A DNA stretch of 52,819 bases, taken from the NCBI GenBank assembly GCA_963966315.1, contig CAWZYX010000006.1:1-52819 (forward strand), in the 5' to 3' direction. Source of the stretch: Winogradskyella_A sp963966315. GTDB lineage: Bacteria; Bacteroidota; Bacteroidia; Flavobacteriales; Flavobacteriaceae. Position 1 is the stretch's first letter, and each line of letters starts with the position of its first letter. Below are positions 17,672 to 25,923 of this stretch, piece after piece. Position numbers and translations under genes: made by a program. The notes under the pieces were generated by a model. The model worked only from the letters and a program-made list of their open reading frames with translations. It was not told the origin of the DNA and ran no database searches.

Positions 17672-18526
17672 ATGAAAAAAATTACTTTCCTTTTCACTAT
17701 TTGTTTAACGGCCATATCCTTCTCTCAAAATACTGTTACGGTGGATGGTGCTGCAACATGGAATGGGTTCATCAATGCATTTAATTTGGATGATAGTTTT
17801 GCATTTAATTTTGCCTATCCGGTTGAAGATCTTAAAGCCACAATTAGTGCGAGTTCCGTTGAGCTAGCTCCAAATTTTGCTATTTGGGATGCTGAGGCCA
17901 ATAATTCTGCCTGGTTTGACAATCCGGGGAATCCACCTAGTAATCCAAATAAGTATGTTGAGGCCATATCTTTTGTAGAAGATAACAGTCTAGCGGGCTC
18001 CGATTTGACTTTTATTGGAACTGTATCAGCTTTTTCACTGGACAATTCTTATGAAGCAGTTGCTTTTATAAAGGCTCTGGATCCAAATAATGGTTTTGCG
18101 ACGGTTGTGAATGAAACAGCTGTATTAACCGCAACAGGTGACTTTACCGTCTCTGCTAGTGCCGCTCAGTTACAGAATGGTTTGGTTATTCAGTATGGCT
18201 TCACAGTTACAGGACTCATTGCAGATCCTGCTGAGGAGGCCAATTTAGGGACTGTTACGGTCGATGCAAGAACACTTAGTGTAGCTGGTTTAAATCGTTC
18301 TGAATTTAAAGTAAGTCCTAATCCATCAGACGATGTATGGAATATCAACGGAACTACTCTTATTAGTGAAGTTCAAGTTTTCGATGTCCTGGGGAAGAAT
18401 GTATTATCAATTCAACCTAATCAGACTTCTACAGAAATTAATGCTTCCAACCTTAAATCCGGTTTGTACTTAGCCAGAATTTCAAGTACACAGGGAACTA
18501 ATACCATTAAACTGATCAAAAACTAA
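17672..18526 (+). CDS. Secreted T9SS protein of unknown function
   Basis: A 284-residue secreted protein from the ATG at 17672 (signal peptide MKKITFLFTICLTAISFSQ); a TTG six codons upstream is less likely. The middle part (about 20-205) is beta-rich, with NTVTVDGAATWNGFINAF and a repeated Ala/Asn-rich strand pattern. I do not recognise it as a known family. The C-terminal ~75 residues are a T9SS type A sorting domain (VSPNPSDDVWNING, VQVFDVLGKNVLS, LKSGLYLARISS, TIKLIKN) almost identical to that of the preceding gene. The domain is exported by the Por system and probably lipid-attached to A-LPS or released. It lies between the glucan genes and the LacI regulator, so a role in glucan binding or sensing is plausible but unproven. 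Confidence 0.75.
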   Translation: MKKITFLFTICLTAISFSQNTVTVDGAATWNGFINAFNLDDSFAFNFAYPVEDLKATISASSVELAPNFAIWDAEANNSAWFDNPGNPPSNPNKYVEAISFVEDNSLAGSDLTFIGTVSAFSLDNSYEAVAFIKALDPNNGFATVVNETAVLTATGDFTVSASAAQLQNGLVIQYGFTVTGLIADPAEEANLGTVTVDARTLSVAGLNRSEFKVSPNPSDDVWNINGTTLISEVQVFDVLGKNVLSIQPNQTSTEINASNLKSGLYLARISSTQGTNTIKLIKN

Positions 18527-18550
18527 AGGACAGATTTAAGATTTAATATG

Positions 18551-18580
18551 AAAAGAGCGCTTTTTGAGCGCTCTTTTTTT
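18551..18580 (+). terminator. Rho-independent terminator directly in front of the lacI-type gene
   Basis: AAAAGAGCGC pairs with GCGCTCTTTT around a short TTTTTGA loop, with a long T run. The T run ends 12 nt before the ATG of the regulator at 18593. Confidence 0.85.
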
Positions 18581-18592
18581 TAATTTTAGTTG

Positions 18593-19600
18593 ATGGTTAC
18601 CTTAAAAGAGCTTGCAAGAATCCTCAATGTTTCGGTATCGACCGTCTCCAAAGCGTTGAATGATAGTCCGGAGATAGGTGAGCGCACAAAGAAGCGCATT
18701 GTGGAGTTGGCCAAAGAACTCAACTACCGGCCCAATCGAATTGCCCAGCAGCTCAAATCAAACCGTACCAAGACCATTGGTGTGATCATACCCTCGGTGC
18801 TCAATCCTTTTTTTGCGGAGGTACTTCATGGGATTGAACAGGAGGCAGCTGATAAAAATTACGATATCATCGTCTGTTTGTCTGATGAATCTCTCGATAA
18901 GGAAATTCGAAGTATAGAACTGTTGTCCAATGGCAGCGTGGATGGTTTTGTTATTGCGCTCTCCCAGGAAACGCAAACCCGTGATTACAGCAAACATCTG
19001 TTCGAGCTCAAACTACAAAACATTCCTGTGGTTTATTTCGATCGCTCCATTCCTTCTTTAAAAGGACATTACGTGTTGGTAGACGACTACCAGTGTATGT
19101 ATGATGTAGTGATCTATCTCGTAGAAAAAGAGAGGCGTAAGAAAATGGTGTTGCTTAGTAATATTGAAGACCTCAGTGTGGGAAAGCGCAGGATCGAAGG
19201 TTTTGAGGAAGCACTTAAAGCGAATGATCTGAAGGGGCATGTCTTAAGACTTAGTGGCGATACGGATATACGACAGAGTATTCAGAAGTTCTTAGGAGCA
19301 CATCCCCATACCGACGCAGTGATCTCTATCGATCACATCACGGGGGTCGTTGCATTAAACTGTTTAAAAGAAAGCAACAGAAAGGTTCCTGATGACGTAT
19401 CGGTGGTTGGTTTTGGAAGTCCTACCACCCAAATATTAACCAGCCCCGAGCTGGCCGTCATTTATCAAAAGGCCACCGATATGGGTAAAAAAAGTATGGA
19501 CCTACTGGACTCCCTGCTCACAACGGATGTCGCCTCTCGTAAAAAGCAATCCATCAACAGATTAAAAAGTGAGCTGCTAAAAGGCCAGACCCTCCTCTAA
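18593..19600 (+). CDS. LacI/GalR family transcriptional regulator
   Basis: A 335-residue regulator from ATG 18593 (a TTG immediately upstream adds one residue). The N-terminal helix-turn-helix is canonical: TLKELARILNVSVSTVSKAL at residues 3-22, with the hinge helix NRIAQQLKSN near 50-58. The periplasmic-binding-protein-like effector domain starts with KTIGVIIPSVLNPFFAEVLHGIE, and later strands include DGFVIALSQET, PVVYFDRSIP and VVGFGSP. It is encoded at the end of the beta-glucan locus and in the same direction, so it probably controls the glucan genes in response to a sugar or oligosaccharide; the target operators were not located. It converges on waaA with an 11-nt gap. The family is certain, the regulon is inferred. 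Confidence 0.92.
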   Translation: MVTLKELARILNVSVSTVSKALNDSPEIGERTKKRIVELAKELNYRPNRIAQQLKSNRTKTIGVIIPSVLNPFFAEVLHGIEQEAADKNYDIIVCLSDESLDKEIRSIELLSNGSVDGFVIALSQETQTRDYSKHLFELKLQNIPVVYFDRSIPSLKGHYVLVDDYQCMYDVVIYLVEKERRKKMVLLSNIEDLSVGKRRIEGFEEALKANDLKGHVLRLSGDTDIRQSIQKFLGAHPHTDAVISIDHITGVVALNCLKESNRKVPDDVSVVGFGSPTTQILTSPELAVIYQKATDMGKKSMDLLDSLLTTDVASRKKQSINRLKSELLKGQTLL

Positions 19601-19611
19601 AAAGTGTTTCT

Positions 19612-20850
19612 CTAGATCACCGACATGATCTTTTCCACAGCGCCAGATCGTTCCTCAATAAATTTAAAGTTGATGGAACCCATGTGGTCGATCTTCGACT
19701 GATCGACCAGTAAATTGGTCAGTTCTGCATTGAAGTCCAATGAACTGCTCACCGAACATACACCTCCTAATTCAACTAAGGCTACGGCCTCAGGGAATCT
19801 CTGGTAATTTTGTCCAATAAATACTGGAATACCAAAAACTGCAGGCTCCAGTATATTGTGCAAGCCCGTATGCCCTGCAGCACCTCCCACATAAGCAATA
19901 TCGCCGTAGGAGTAAGCTTTGCTAAGATATCCGATCGTGTCCATGATAAACACCTCTGCCGCTTTCAGGTCCTGATCGTTCACGCTATCCAGTTGGCTAT
20001 AGGTAACCATGGGTCTGTTGATCTTCTTTTTCAGTCGAAGAGTGGTTCTCTCGGTGACCTCGTGAGGGGCAATAATGAACTTAAGGTCCTTGAATGAATG
20101 CTCATTGATAAACGACATAAACAAGGCCTCATCTTCCGCCCAGGAACTTCCAAATAGGACGGTGCGTTGTTCGTTTTTGAAGGTTTCGAGAAAAGGAAGA
20201 GAGTTGTTCATTTGAAGCTGTGCATAAACCCGATCAAATCGAGTATCTCCTGCATGCGAAACCGAAGTCAATCCAATGCTATTCAAGAGCTGCTCCGATT
20301 CCTTATTTTGGGTAAAAATATGTGTGAACGTGCTGAGTCCCTTACGCATCATGCCACCGTACCATTTAAAATAAGGCTGGCTGGGCCTGAATAAGGCCGA
20401 GATAAGATAGCAACTTGAGGTAGATCCCCTCAGAGCCCTTAAAAAATTGGGCCAAAGATCATATTTGGTAAAGACGCAGATATCGGGTGCTACAAGCTTC
20501 ACAAAGTGTTGCGCATTGGCGGGCGTATCTAAAGGAAGGTAAACAACAACATCTGCGATCGATCCCTCTTTTTTATGCTCATAACCTGAAGGAGAAAAAA
20601 AGCTTAAAACAATCTGATGTTCTGGATAGCGCTTTTTTAAGGCTTCAAAAACGGGTAGCCCTTGTTCGTATTCCCCTAAAGAGGCGCAGTGAAACCACAT
20701 CCTTGCCAAATCAGGGGCTAGGTCCTCTTCTAAGACCTGAAAGGTTTCTTTTCTGCCGGCAACCCCAAGTCTGATTTTAGGGTTAAAGATGGCGATCACT
20801 TTTAGAGCAGCACTAAGGAGGTAAATACCAAGGCTATACAGAAATCTCAA
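19612..20850 (-). CDS. waaA: 3-deoxy-D-manno-octulosonic acid (Kdo) transferase
   Basis: A 412-residue GT30 enzyme that transfers Kdo from CMP-Kdo to lipid A precursors at the cytoplasmic face of the inner membrane. An N-terminal hydrophobic anchor (about 5-23) is followed by MWFHCASLGEYEQ, whose Glu60 matches the essential catalytic Glu of WaaA. FTKYDLWPNF (about 127-136) and GDTRFDRVYAQ are further family hallmarks, with a C-terminal GPGTASE-type nucleotide-sugar region (IIAPHEV, AYVGGAAGHTGLHNILEPA). The start is apparently TTG: no in-frame ATG lies nearby and an in-frame TAG lies 18 nt upstream. The length matches the family (about 410-430). It is convergent with the LacI-type gene and divergent from the aminotransferase gene. 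Confidence 0.93.
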   Translation of the reverse strand: MRFLYSLGIYLLSAALKVIAIFNPKIRLGVAGRKETFQVLEEDLAPDLARMWFHCASLGEYEQGLPVFEALKKRYPEHQIVLSFFSPSGYEHKKEGSIADVVVYLPLDTPANAQHFVKLVAPDICVFTKYDLWPNFLRALRGSTSSCYLISALFRPSQPYFKWYGGMMRKGLSTFTHIFTQNKESEQLLNSIGLTSVSHAGDTRFDRVYAQLQMNNSLPFLETFKNEQRTVLFGSSWAEDEALFMSFINEHSFKDLKFIIAPHEVTERTTLRLKKKINRPMVTYSQLDSVNDQDLKAAEVFIMDTIGYLSKAYSYGDIAYVGGAAGHTGLHNILEPAVFGIPVFIGQNYQRFPEAVALVELGGVCSVSSSLDFNAELTNLLVDQSKIDHMGSINFKFIEERSGAVEKIMSVI

Positions 20851-20894
20851 AACAGATGATTTGTGCTAAAATACAGTACTTTAATGTATTTCCA

Positions 20895-20925
20895 TTGCTG
20901 CTCGACTGACATTTTTGTATTTTCG
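20895..20925 (+). promoter_or_regulatory. Candidate flavobacterial promoter for the aminotransferase-galE operon
   Basis: TTG at 20895-20897 is spaced 20 nt from TATTTTCG at 20918-20925, one base off the TAnnTTTG -7 element. It lies in the 121-nt gap between the divergent waaA and aminotransferase genes, giving a leader of about 40 nt to the ATG at 20972. Confidence 0.4.
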
Positions 20926-20971
20926 TTATCACCTTAAACAGCAGGTTTCGACCGGCAATTTAATATCGAAC

Positions 20972-22126
20972 ATGAAAAAAATCCAAATGGTTGACCTTCA
21001 GGGTCAGTATGCAAAAATAAAGGATGTTGTGGACCCTTCCATTGAGGAAGTGCTGGACAGCGCCGCCTTTATCAACGGGCCAAAGGTACACCAGTTTCAA
21101 AAAAACCTCGAGCAGTACCTTGGTGTTAAACACGTCATTCCCTGTGCCAATGGTACAGATGCCCTTCAGATCTGTATGATGGGGCTTGGTCTTCAACCCG
21201 GTGACGAGGTCATTACCGCAGACTTTACCTTTGCTGCAACCGTTGAGGTGATCGCCCTGCTGCAACTGACACCGGTTTTGGTGGATGTAGATCCCGTGAC
21301 CTTTAATATTGATATAGATGCCGTTAAAAGGGCCATAACGCCAAAGACCAAAGCCATTGTTCCGGTTCATCTTTTTGGATTGTCCGCAGATATGGACCCC
21401 CTCATGGAGCTGGCCAGAAAGCACAACCTGTTTGTTATTGAGGACAACGCCCAGGGAATTGGAGCAAACTATACACACAATGATGGTAGTAAAACCAAAA
21501 CGGGGGTCCTAGGCCATGCAGCATCGACCTCATTTTTCCCTTCCAAAAATCTGGGGTGCTATGGCGATGGAGGTGCTATTTTCACCAATGATGATGAGCT
21601 TGCACATACCATTAGAGGTATTGTTAACCATGGAATGTACGAGCGCTACCATCATGATGTGGTTGGTGTAAATTCGAGATTGGACTCTATTCAGGCCGCA
21701 GTTCTCGATGCTAAACTTCAGCACCTGGATGCTTACAATAGCGAACGCCGAAAAGCTGCACGGGCATACAATGCGGCCTTCAAAGACCATCCAAAAATCA
21801 CCATTCCTTCAGGAAGAAAAGAATGCGATGGTATCTGCAGTACCTGCGACTGCCATGTTTTTCACCAGTACACATTGGTGTTGAAGGATGTGGACAGAAA
21901 CGCACTGGTTGCCCATTTAAATGCCAATGGGATTCCCTGTGGGGTTTACTATCCTATCCCGCTGCACCTGCAAAAGGCGTATCGCGATGAACGTTATAAC
22001 GAGAGCGATTTTAAAGTGACCAATCAATTGGTGGATGAGGTCATTTCTCTGCCCATGCATACCGAATTGGATGAAGAGCAAATAGAATTCATCACAAAAA
22101 CAGTTTTAGACTTTATAGATTCGTAA
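20972..22126 (+). CDS. DegT/DnrJ/EryC1 family sugar aminotransferase with Cys cluster
   Basis: A 384-residue PLP-dependent aminotransferase starting MKKIQMVDLQGQYAKIKD at ATG 20972; the in-frame TTG-type extension upstream lies in the promoter region. Family motifs: CANGTDALQI (58-67), EDNAQGIGA (157-165) and SFFPSKNLGCYGDGG with the PLP Lys192. It would form a 3- or 4-amino sugar nucleotide for O-antigen, glycoprotein or capsule synthesis (WbpE/WlbC-like is the closest fit by eye). An unusual segment, Cys285-Cys289-Cys292-Cys294-His295, precedes the conserved VFHQYTL strand and could bind metal. galE follows 7 nt downstream, consistent with a nucleotide-sugar operon. Confidence 0.85.
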   Translation: MKKIQMVDLQGQYAKIKDVVDPSIEEVLDSAAFINGPKVHQFQKNLEQYLGVKHVIPCANGTDALQICMMGLGLQPGDEVITADFTFAATVEVIALLQLTPVLVDVDPVTFNIDIDAVKRAITPKTKAIVPVHLFGLSADMDPLMELARKHNLFVIEDNAQGIGANYTHNDGSKTKTGVLGHAASTSFFPSKNLGCYGDGGAIFTNDDELAHTIRGIVNHGMYERYHHDVVGVNSRLDSIQAAVLDAKLQHLDAYNSERRKAARAYNAAFKDHPKITIPSGRKECDGICSTCDCHVFHQYTLVLKDVDRNALVAHLNANGIPCGVYYPIPLHLQKAYRDERYNESDFKVTNQLVDEVISLPMHTELDEEQIEFITKTVLDFIDS

Positions 22127-22133
22127 AAAGCCT

Positions 22134-23150
22134 ATGAAAGTATTAGTGACCGGAGGACTCGGTTTTATAGGTTCTCATACCGTCGTAGAGCTGCAAAAAA
22201 AAGACTACGAAGTACTCATTATTGATAATCTCGAAAATTCAACCATCGATGTCCTGGATGGGATCACAAGGATCACCGGCAGAAAACCACAGTTTTTTCA
22301 GATCGATCTCAAAGACAAAAAAAGTGTTCACGATTTTTTTGCAACGCATCAGGACCTGGATGGGATCATACACTTTGCTGCCAACAAGGCTGTGGGAGAA
22401 AGTGTTGAGCAGCCACTAAAATACTACCGCAATAACATTAATTCCCTGGTGTACCTGCTTGAAGAGATCGAACTATTGAAAAGTAAGAATTTTATCTTCA
22501 GTTCATCGTGTACGGTTTATGGGGAATCCGATGAGTTGCCAATCACTGAGAACGCACCGGTGAAACCCGCGGCATCGCCTTACGGGAACACCAAGCAAAT
22601 AGGCGAAGAGATCATTAGAGATGTTTGTAAGATCGATAGTGGGTTCAAGGCCATTTCCCTTCGTTATTTTAACCCTATAGGTGCTCACGAGTCGGCAGAA
22701 ATTGGAGAACTACCTATTGGCGTTCCTCAGAACCTGGTCCCATATATTACCCAGACAGCTATCGGATTACGGGAACAACTCAGTGTTTTTGGCGGCGACT
22801 ATCCAACCCCTGACGGAACATGTATCAGGGATTATATTCATGTTGTAGACCTGGCCAAAGCGCATGTGGTAGCTTTGAACAGATTGCTGGAAGGCCGGCA
22901 GGAACAGAATTATGAACTCTTCAATCTGGGAACTGGGAAAGGAAGTTCTGTTCTGGAGGTTATTGAATCCTTTGAACGGGTCTCCGAATTAAAGCTACCT
23001 TATAAAATTACAGATAGAAGACCGGGAGATGTGGTCGCAGCATATGCTGAAACCTCCAAAGCAAAGGAGGTTCTTGGCTGGCAAACCGAGTTGACCCTCG
23101 ACCAGGCTATGGCCTCAGCCTGGAAGTGGGAACAGAAAATTAGAAAATAA
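22134..23150 (+). CDS. galE: UDP-glucose 4-epimerase
   Basis: A 338-residue extended short-chain dehydrogenase. The NAD-binding motif TGGLGFIGSH is at residues 6-15, the catalytic serines lie in FSSSCTVYG (around 123-126), and the YxxxK pair is Tyr150/Lys154 in SPYGNTKQIGEE. LRYFNPIGAH and GTCIRDYIHVVDLA are typical of true GalE rather than dTDP-glucose dehydratases. The length matches GalE (about 338). It interconverts UDP-glucose and UDP-galactose (or the N-acetyl forms) in the cytoplasm. It is 7 nt after the aminotransferase gene, and 18 nt before a secreted amidohydrolase gene that may be co-transcribed. Confidence 0.93.
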   Translation: MKVLVTGGLGFIGSHTVVELQKKDYEVLIIDNLENSTIDVLDGITRITGRKPQFFQIDLKDKKSVHDFFATHQDLDGIIHFAANKAVGESVEQPLKYYRNNINSLVYLLEEIELLKSKNFIFSSSCTVYGESDELPITENAPVKPAASPYGNTKQIGEEIIRDVCKIDSGFKAISLRYFNPIGAHESAEIGELPIGVPQNLVPYITQTAIGLREQLSVFGGDYPTPDGTCIRDYIHVVDLAKAHVVALNRLLEGRQEQNYELFNLGTGKGSSVLEVIESFERVSELKLPYKITDRRPGDVVAAYAETSKAKEVLGWQTELTLDQAMASAWKWEQKIRK

Positions 23151-23168
23151 CAACCAATTCAGAAACAA

Positions 23169-24446
23169 ATGAAGTTTTTTACACAGCTCCTTGCCTTGTG
23201 TTCTTTTATGGGCATTTGGGCACAACAGACCTATCTCCATTGTGGTCAATTAATAGATACAGAATCGGGTAAGGTTCTAAAGGAACAAACAATTATTATC
23301 AATGATAAAATGATTGTTTCGGTAGAAAAGGGGTTTCTGACCCCCGACTCAAAGGATGACCGGGTCATTGATCTAAGATCCAAAACAGTTTTACCGGGCT
23401 TGATCGATATGCATGTGCATATAGAAGAGCAGTTTAGTCCCAATACGAGATTGGAAGGTTATATCCTGAACGAGGCGGACGTTGCCTTAAATGCAGTTGG
23501 TTACGCAAGAGCCACCTTGATGGCAGGGTTTACAACCGTAAGGGACCTTGGAGGTAGTGGTGTGAACATATCGGTAAGAAATAGCATTAATAGTGGCAAA
23601 ATAGTAGGGCCAAGAATATTTACAGCTGGTCAGTTCATAGCGTCAACCGGTGGCCATGGAGATCCTACCAATGGTGCTAATCGTCGCCTCATTGGTGATC
23701 CCGGTCCCAAAGAAGGTGTTGTCAATAGCATAGATGATGCTAAAAAAGCGGTCAGGCAACGCTATAAAAACGGGGCAGACCTTATTAAAATTACGGCTAC
23801 TGGAGGGGTTTTAAGTGTGGCTAAAAGCGGTGATAATCCTCAGTTCACAATTGAAGAGATAGAGGAGATCTGTAAGACGGCTAAAGACTATGGTATGCAT
23901 GTGGCTGCGCACGCTCATGGGGACTTGGGGATGCAAAGGGCTGTTATTGGAGGCGTTAAGACCATAGAGCACGGAACCTATATGAGTGAAGAAACAATGA
24001 ACCTCATGATTGAGCGCAATGCCTATCTGGTGCCTACGATCACAGCAGGTAAGGAAGTGGAAGAAAAGGCGAAAGTAGCTGGGTTTTATCCTGAAATTGT
24101 AGTTCCTAAAGCCCTTGCCGTAGGCCCCCAAATACAGGGTACCTTTAGCAAAGCCTATAAAAAAGGAGTTCCTATTGCCTTCGGAACAGATGCAGGGGTT
24201 TTTAAGCATGGTGACAACGGTAAAGAATTTCGTTTTATGGTAGAGGCAGGAATGCCTGAAATGGAGGCAATTCAAAGTGCTACACTTACCAATGCCATGC
24301 TACTCCATATGGACGATCGGTTGGGTCAGATAAAAGAAGGCTTTATCGCAGATATCATCGCAGTGGATGAGGATCCTACATTGACTATAGAGTCTCTGGA
24401 AAGGGTTAGCTTTGTTATGAAAGAAGGTCAAGTTTATAAAAACTAA
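23169..24446 (+). CDS. Secreted metal-dependent amidohydrolase (imidazolonepropionase/Xaa-Pro dipeptidase-like)
   Basis: A 425-residue protein with a signal peptide (MKFFTQLLALCSFMGIWAQ), so periplasmic or secreted. The amidohydrolase metal ligands are visible: DMHVHIEE (His82, His84), a candidate carbamylated Lys in ADLIKITATGGV, HAHGDLG, IEHGTYM and FGTDAG. The overall type fits the amidohydrolase subgroup containing carboxypeptidases and Xaa-Arg/Lys/Pro dipeptidases, and peptide hydrolysis is the likeliest activity. The length is normal for the group. It follows galE by 18 nt and converges on lspA with a 26-nt gap. The substrate cannot be told from the sequence. Confidence 0.85.
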   Translation: MKFFTQLLALCSFMGIWAQQTYLHCGQLIDTESGKVLKEQTIIINDKMIVSVEKGFLTPDSKDDRVIDLRSKTVLPGLIDMHVHIEEQFSPNTRLEGYILNEADVALNAVGYARATLMAGFTTVRDLGGSGVNISVRNSINSGKIVGPRIFTAGQFIASTGGHGDPTNGANRRLIGDPGPKEGVVNSIDDAKKAVRQRYKNGADLIKITATGGVLSVAKSGDNPQFTIEEIEEICKTAKDYGMHVAAHAHGDLGMQRAVIGGVKTIEHGTYMSEETMNLMIERNAYLVPTITAGKEVEEKAKVAGFYPEIVVPKALAVGPQIQGTFSKAYKKGVPIAFGTDAGVFKHGDNGKEFRFMVEAGMPEMEAIQSATLTNAMLLHMDDRLGQIKEGFIADIIAVDEDPTLTIESLERVSFVMKEGQVYKN

Positions 24447-24472
24447 CCAATAGGGTCGTAAAGCCAATTGAT

Positions 24473-24976
24473 TTAAGGCTCTTCGGTTTGGAGTTTCTTC
24501 TTTTTATTCGAGGTAAAACTGGCAACTACCAGCATGATCATTCCCGTTGTTACCGAAACATCGGCAAAATTGAAGATACCGGTTTTAAAGATCCCTCCCA
24601 GATCAATGAAAAAGAAATCGGTGACCGAACCAAGAACGATTCTGTCAAAAACATTGGCAATGCCACCACCGATAATACAGCAAAAGGCAATAAGGCTCAT
24701 CTTGTCCAGGTCTTTGTGGGTTAAAATATAGTAGGCCACATAACCCAGAACAATGATTGGCAGGATCAGTAAAAAGATCAATCGAAGGGTGGGGTTAAGA
24801 TCAGAACCCATGCCCAGGAATGCCCCTTTGTTTTCTACATATTGCATGATAAAGGAATCTCCAATGATGGATTTGGTTTGGCCGTAGGCAAAATTAGCGC
24901 GTACCCATACTTTTGAGATTTGGTCAACAGCGATGTTCAGGACAACAAGAAGCCCTATAAAAACAGTTCTCTTCAA
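24473..24976 (-). CDS. lspA: Lipoprotein signal peptidase II
   Basis: A 167-residue inner-membrane aspartyl protease with four hydrophobic segments. Motifs: NKGAFLG (49-55), GGGIANVFDR (103-112), GSVTDFFF with catalytic Asp120, and FNFADVSVT with catalytic Asp139; the spacing matches the known LspA dyad. It cleaves diacylated prolipoproteins, such as the lipoprotein glycosidases elsewhere in this window. The start codon is TTG at 24976, as no in-frame ATG precedes the first hydrophobic segment. It begins 10 nt after the fabD stop, so the two are probably co-transcribed. The C-terminal tail is Lys-rich (SNKKKKLQ). Confidence 0.95.
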   Translation of the reverse strand: MKRTVFIGLLVVLNIAVDQISKVWVRANFAYGQTKSIIGDSFIMQYVENKGAFLGMGSDLNPTLRLIFLLILPIIVLGYVAYYILTHKDLDKMSLIAFCCIIGGGIANVFDRIVLGSVTDFFFIDLGGIFKTGIFNFADVSVTTGMIMLVVASFTSNKKKKLQTEEP

Positions 24977-24986
24977 AATAATAAGA

Positions 24987-25874
24987 TTAAGATTCTACTT
25001 GAGCAGACCTCACTTCTGCTGAGCGGTCAATTTTTTTAACCAGTCCCTGTAATACTTTCCCCGGACCTACCTCTGTGAAGAGGGTGGCGCCATCGTTGAT
25101 CATTGCCTGAACCGACTGCGTCCAGCGCACCGGAGCCGTTAGCTGACTGATGAGGTTGGTTTTGATGGTTTCAGGGTCGGAGACTGCCGAAGCCGAGACA
25201 TTCTGGTAAATGGCACACTTCGGATCACTAAACTTTGTGGAACTGATGGCTGAGGCCAGTTCTTCTCGAGCAGGCTCCATAAGTGGCGAGTGAAAGGCAC
25301 CACCAACAGGAAGAACGAGAGCTCTTCTTGCACCCTGCTCTTTTAGTGCTTCGCAGGCAGCGTTAATGGCATCAACCTCTCCTGAGATAACCAGTTGTCC
25401 CGGACAGTTGTAATTGGCTGCAACGACTATTCCATCAGTATTGGAACAAACCTCTTCCACCAGCTTGTCTTCCAGTCCTAATACCGCTGCCATGGTACCC
25501 GGTTTTAATTCACATGCCTTTTGCATGGCAAGGGCTCTTTTGGAAACCAGACGCAGCCCATCTTCAAAAGACAGGGTCCCATTGGCTACCAAAGCAGAAA
25601 ACTCTCCTAATGAGTGACCTGCTACCATCTCGGGCTCAAAGTCATCGCCAAGTACCTTGGCAAGGATCACCGAATGTAAAAATATCGCTGGTTGCGTTAC
25701 TTTGGTCTCCTTTAGATCATCGGCAGAGCCTTCAAACATGATGTCGGTGATGTTAAACCCAAGAATCTCATTTGCGTTTTCAAATAGTTCCTGAGCCAGG
25801 GGAAACTGCTCGTACAGATCAAGTCCCATACCCGAATACTGGGCTCCTTGCCCCGGAAATATATATGCCTTCAT
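24987..25874 (-). CDS. fabD: Malonyl-CoA:ACP transacylase
   Basis: A 295-residue cytoplasmic enzyme that loads malonate onto acyl carrier protein for type II fatty acid synthesis. The N-terminal IFPGQGAQYSGMG is canonical. The nucleophile is Ser88 in AGHSLGEFSAL, the malonyl-carboxylate Arg lies in SKRALAMQ (about 113), and the catalytic His195 is in GGAFHSPLME. The length matches FabD (about 290-310). It lies upstream of lspA and downstream of the dihydrofolate reductase fusion, all on the minus strand. Confidence 0.95.
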   Translation of the reverse strand: MKAYIFPGQGAQYSGMGLDLYEQFPLAQELFENANEILGFNITDIMFEGSADDLKETKVTQPAIFLHSVILAKVLGDDFEPEMVAGHSLGEFSALVANGTLSFEDGLRLVSKRALAMQKACELKPGTMAAVLGLEDKLVEEVCSNTDGIVVAANYNCPGQLVISGEVDAINAACEALKEQGARRALVLPVGGAFHSPLMEPAREELASAISSTKFSDPKCAIYQNVSASAVSDPETIKTNLISQLTAPVRWTQSVQAMINDGATLFTEVGPGKVLQGLVKKIDRSAEVRSAQVES

Positions 25875-25923
25875 AAATTTATTTTTTCTCCTGCGTAAAA
25901 ATAGAAATAAAAAACATCTACAC

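Larger units (their letters stand above)
17423..18474. repeat. 34-nt exact direct repeat in two T9SS sorting-domain coding regions
   Basis: Positions 17423-17456 and 18441-18474 are identical over 34 nt (starting ATGCTTCCAACC), then differ at one base and agree again over AGAATTTC. The repeat encodes the (N/D)ASNLKSGLYLA segment in both genes. The upstream parts of the two genes are not alike, so only the sorting cassette is shared. Confidence 0.85.

Noticed and set aside
20960..21478. 172-residue minus-strand ORF inside the aminotransferase gene
   Set aside because: Shadow of the clear DegT-type frame; no recognisable domain.
23811..24275. 154-residue minus-strand ORF inside the amidohydrolase gene
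   Set aside because: Antisense to the metal-binding motifs of the real gene; His/Cys-rich only because of the complementary strand.
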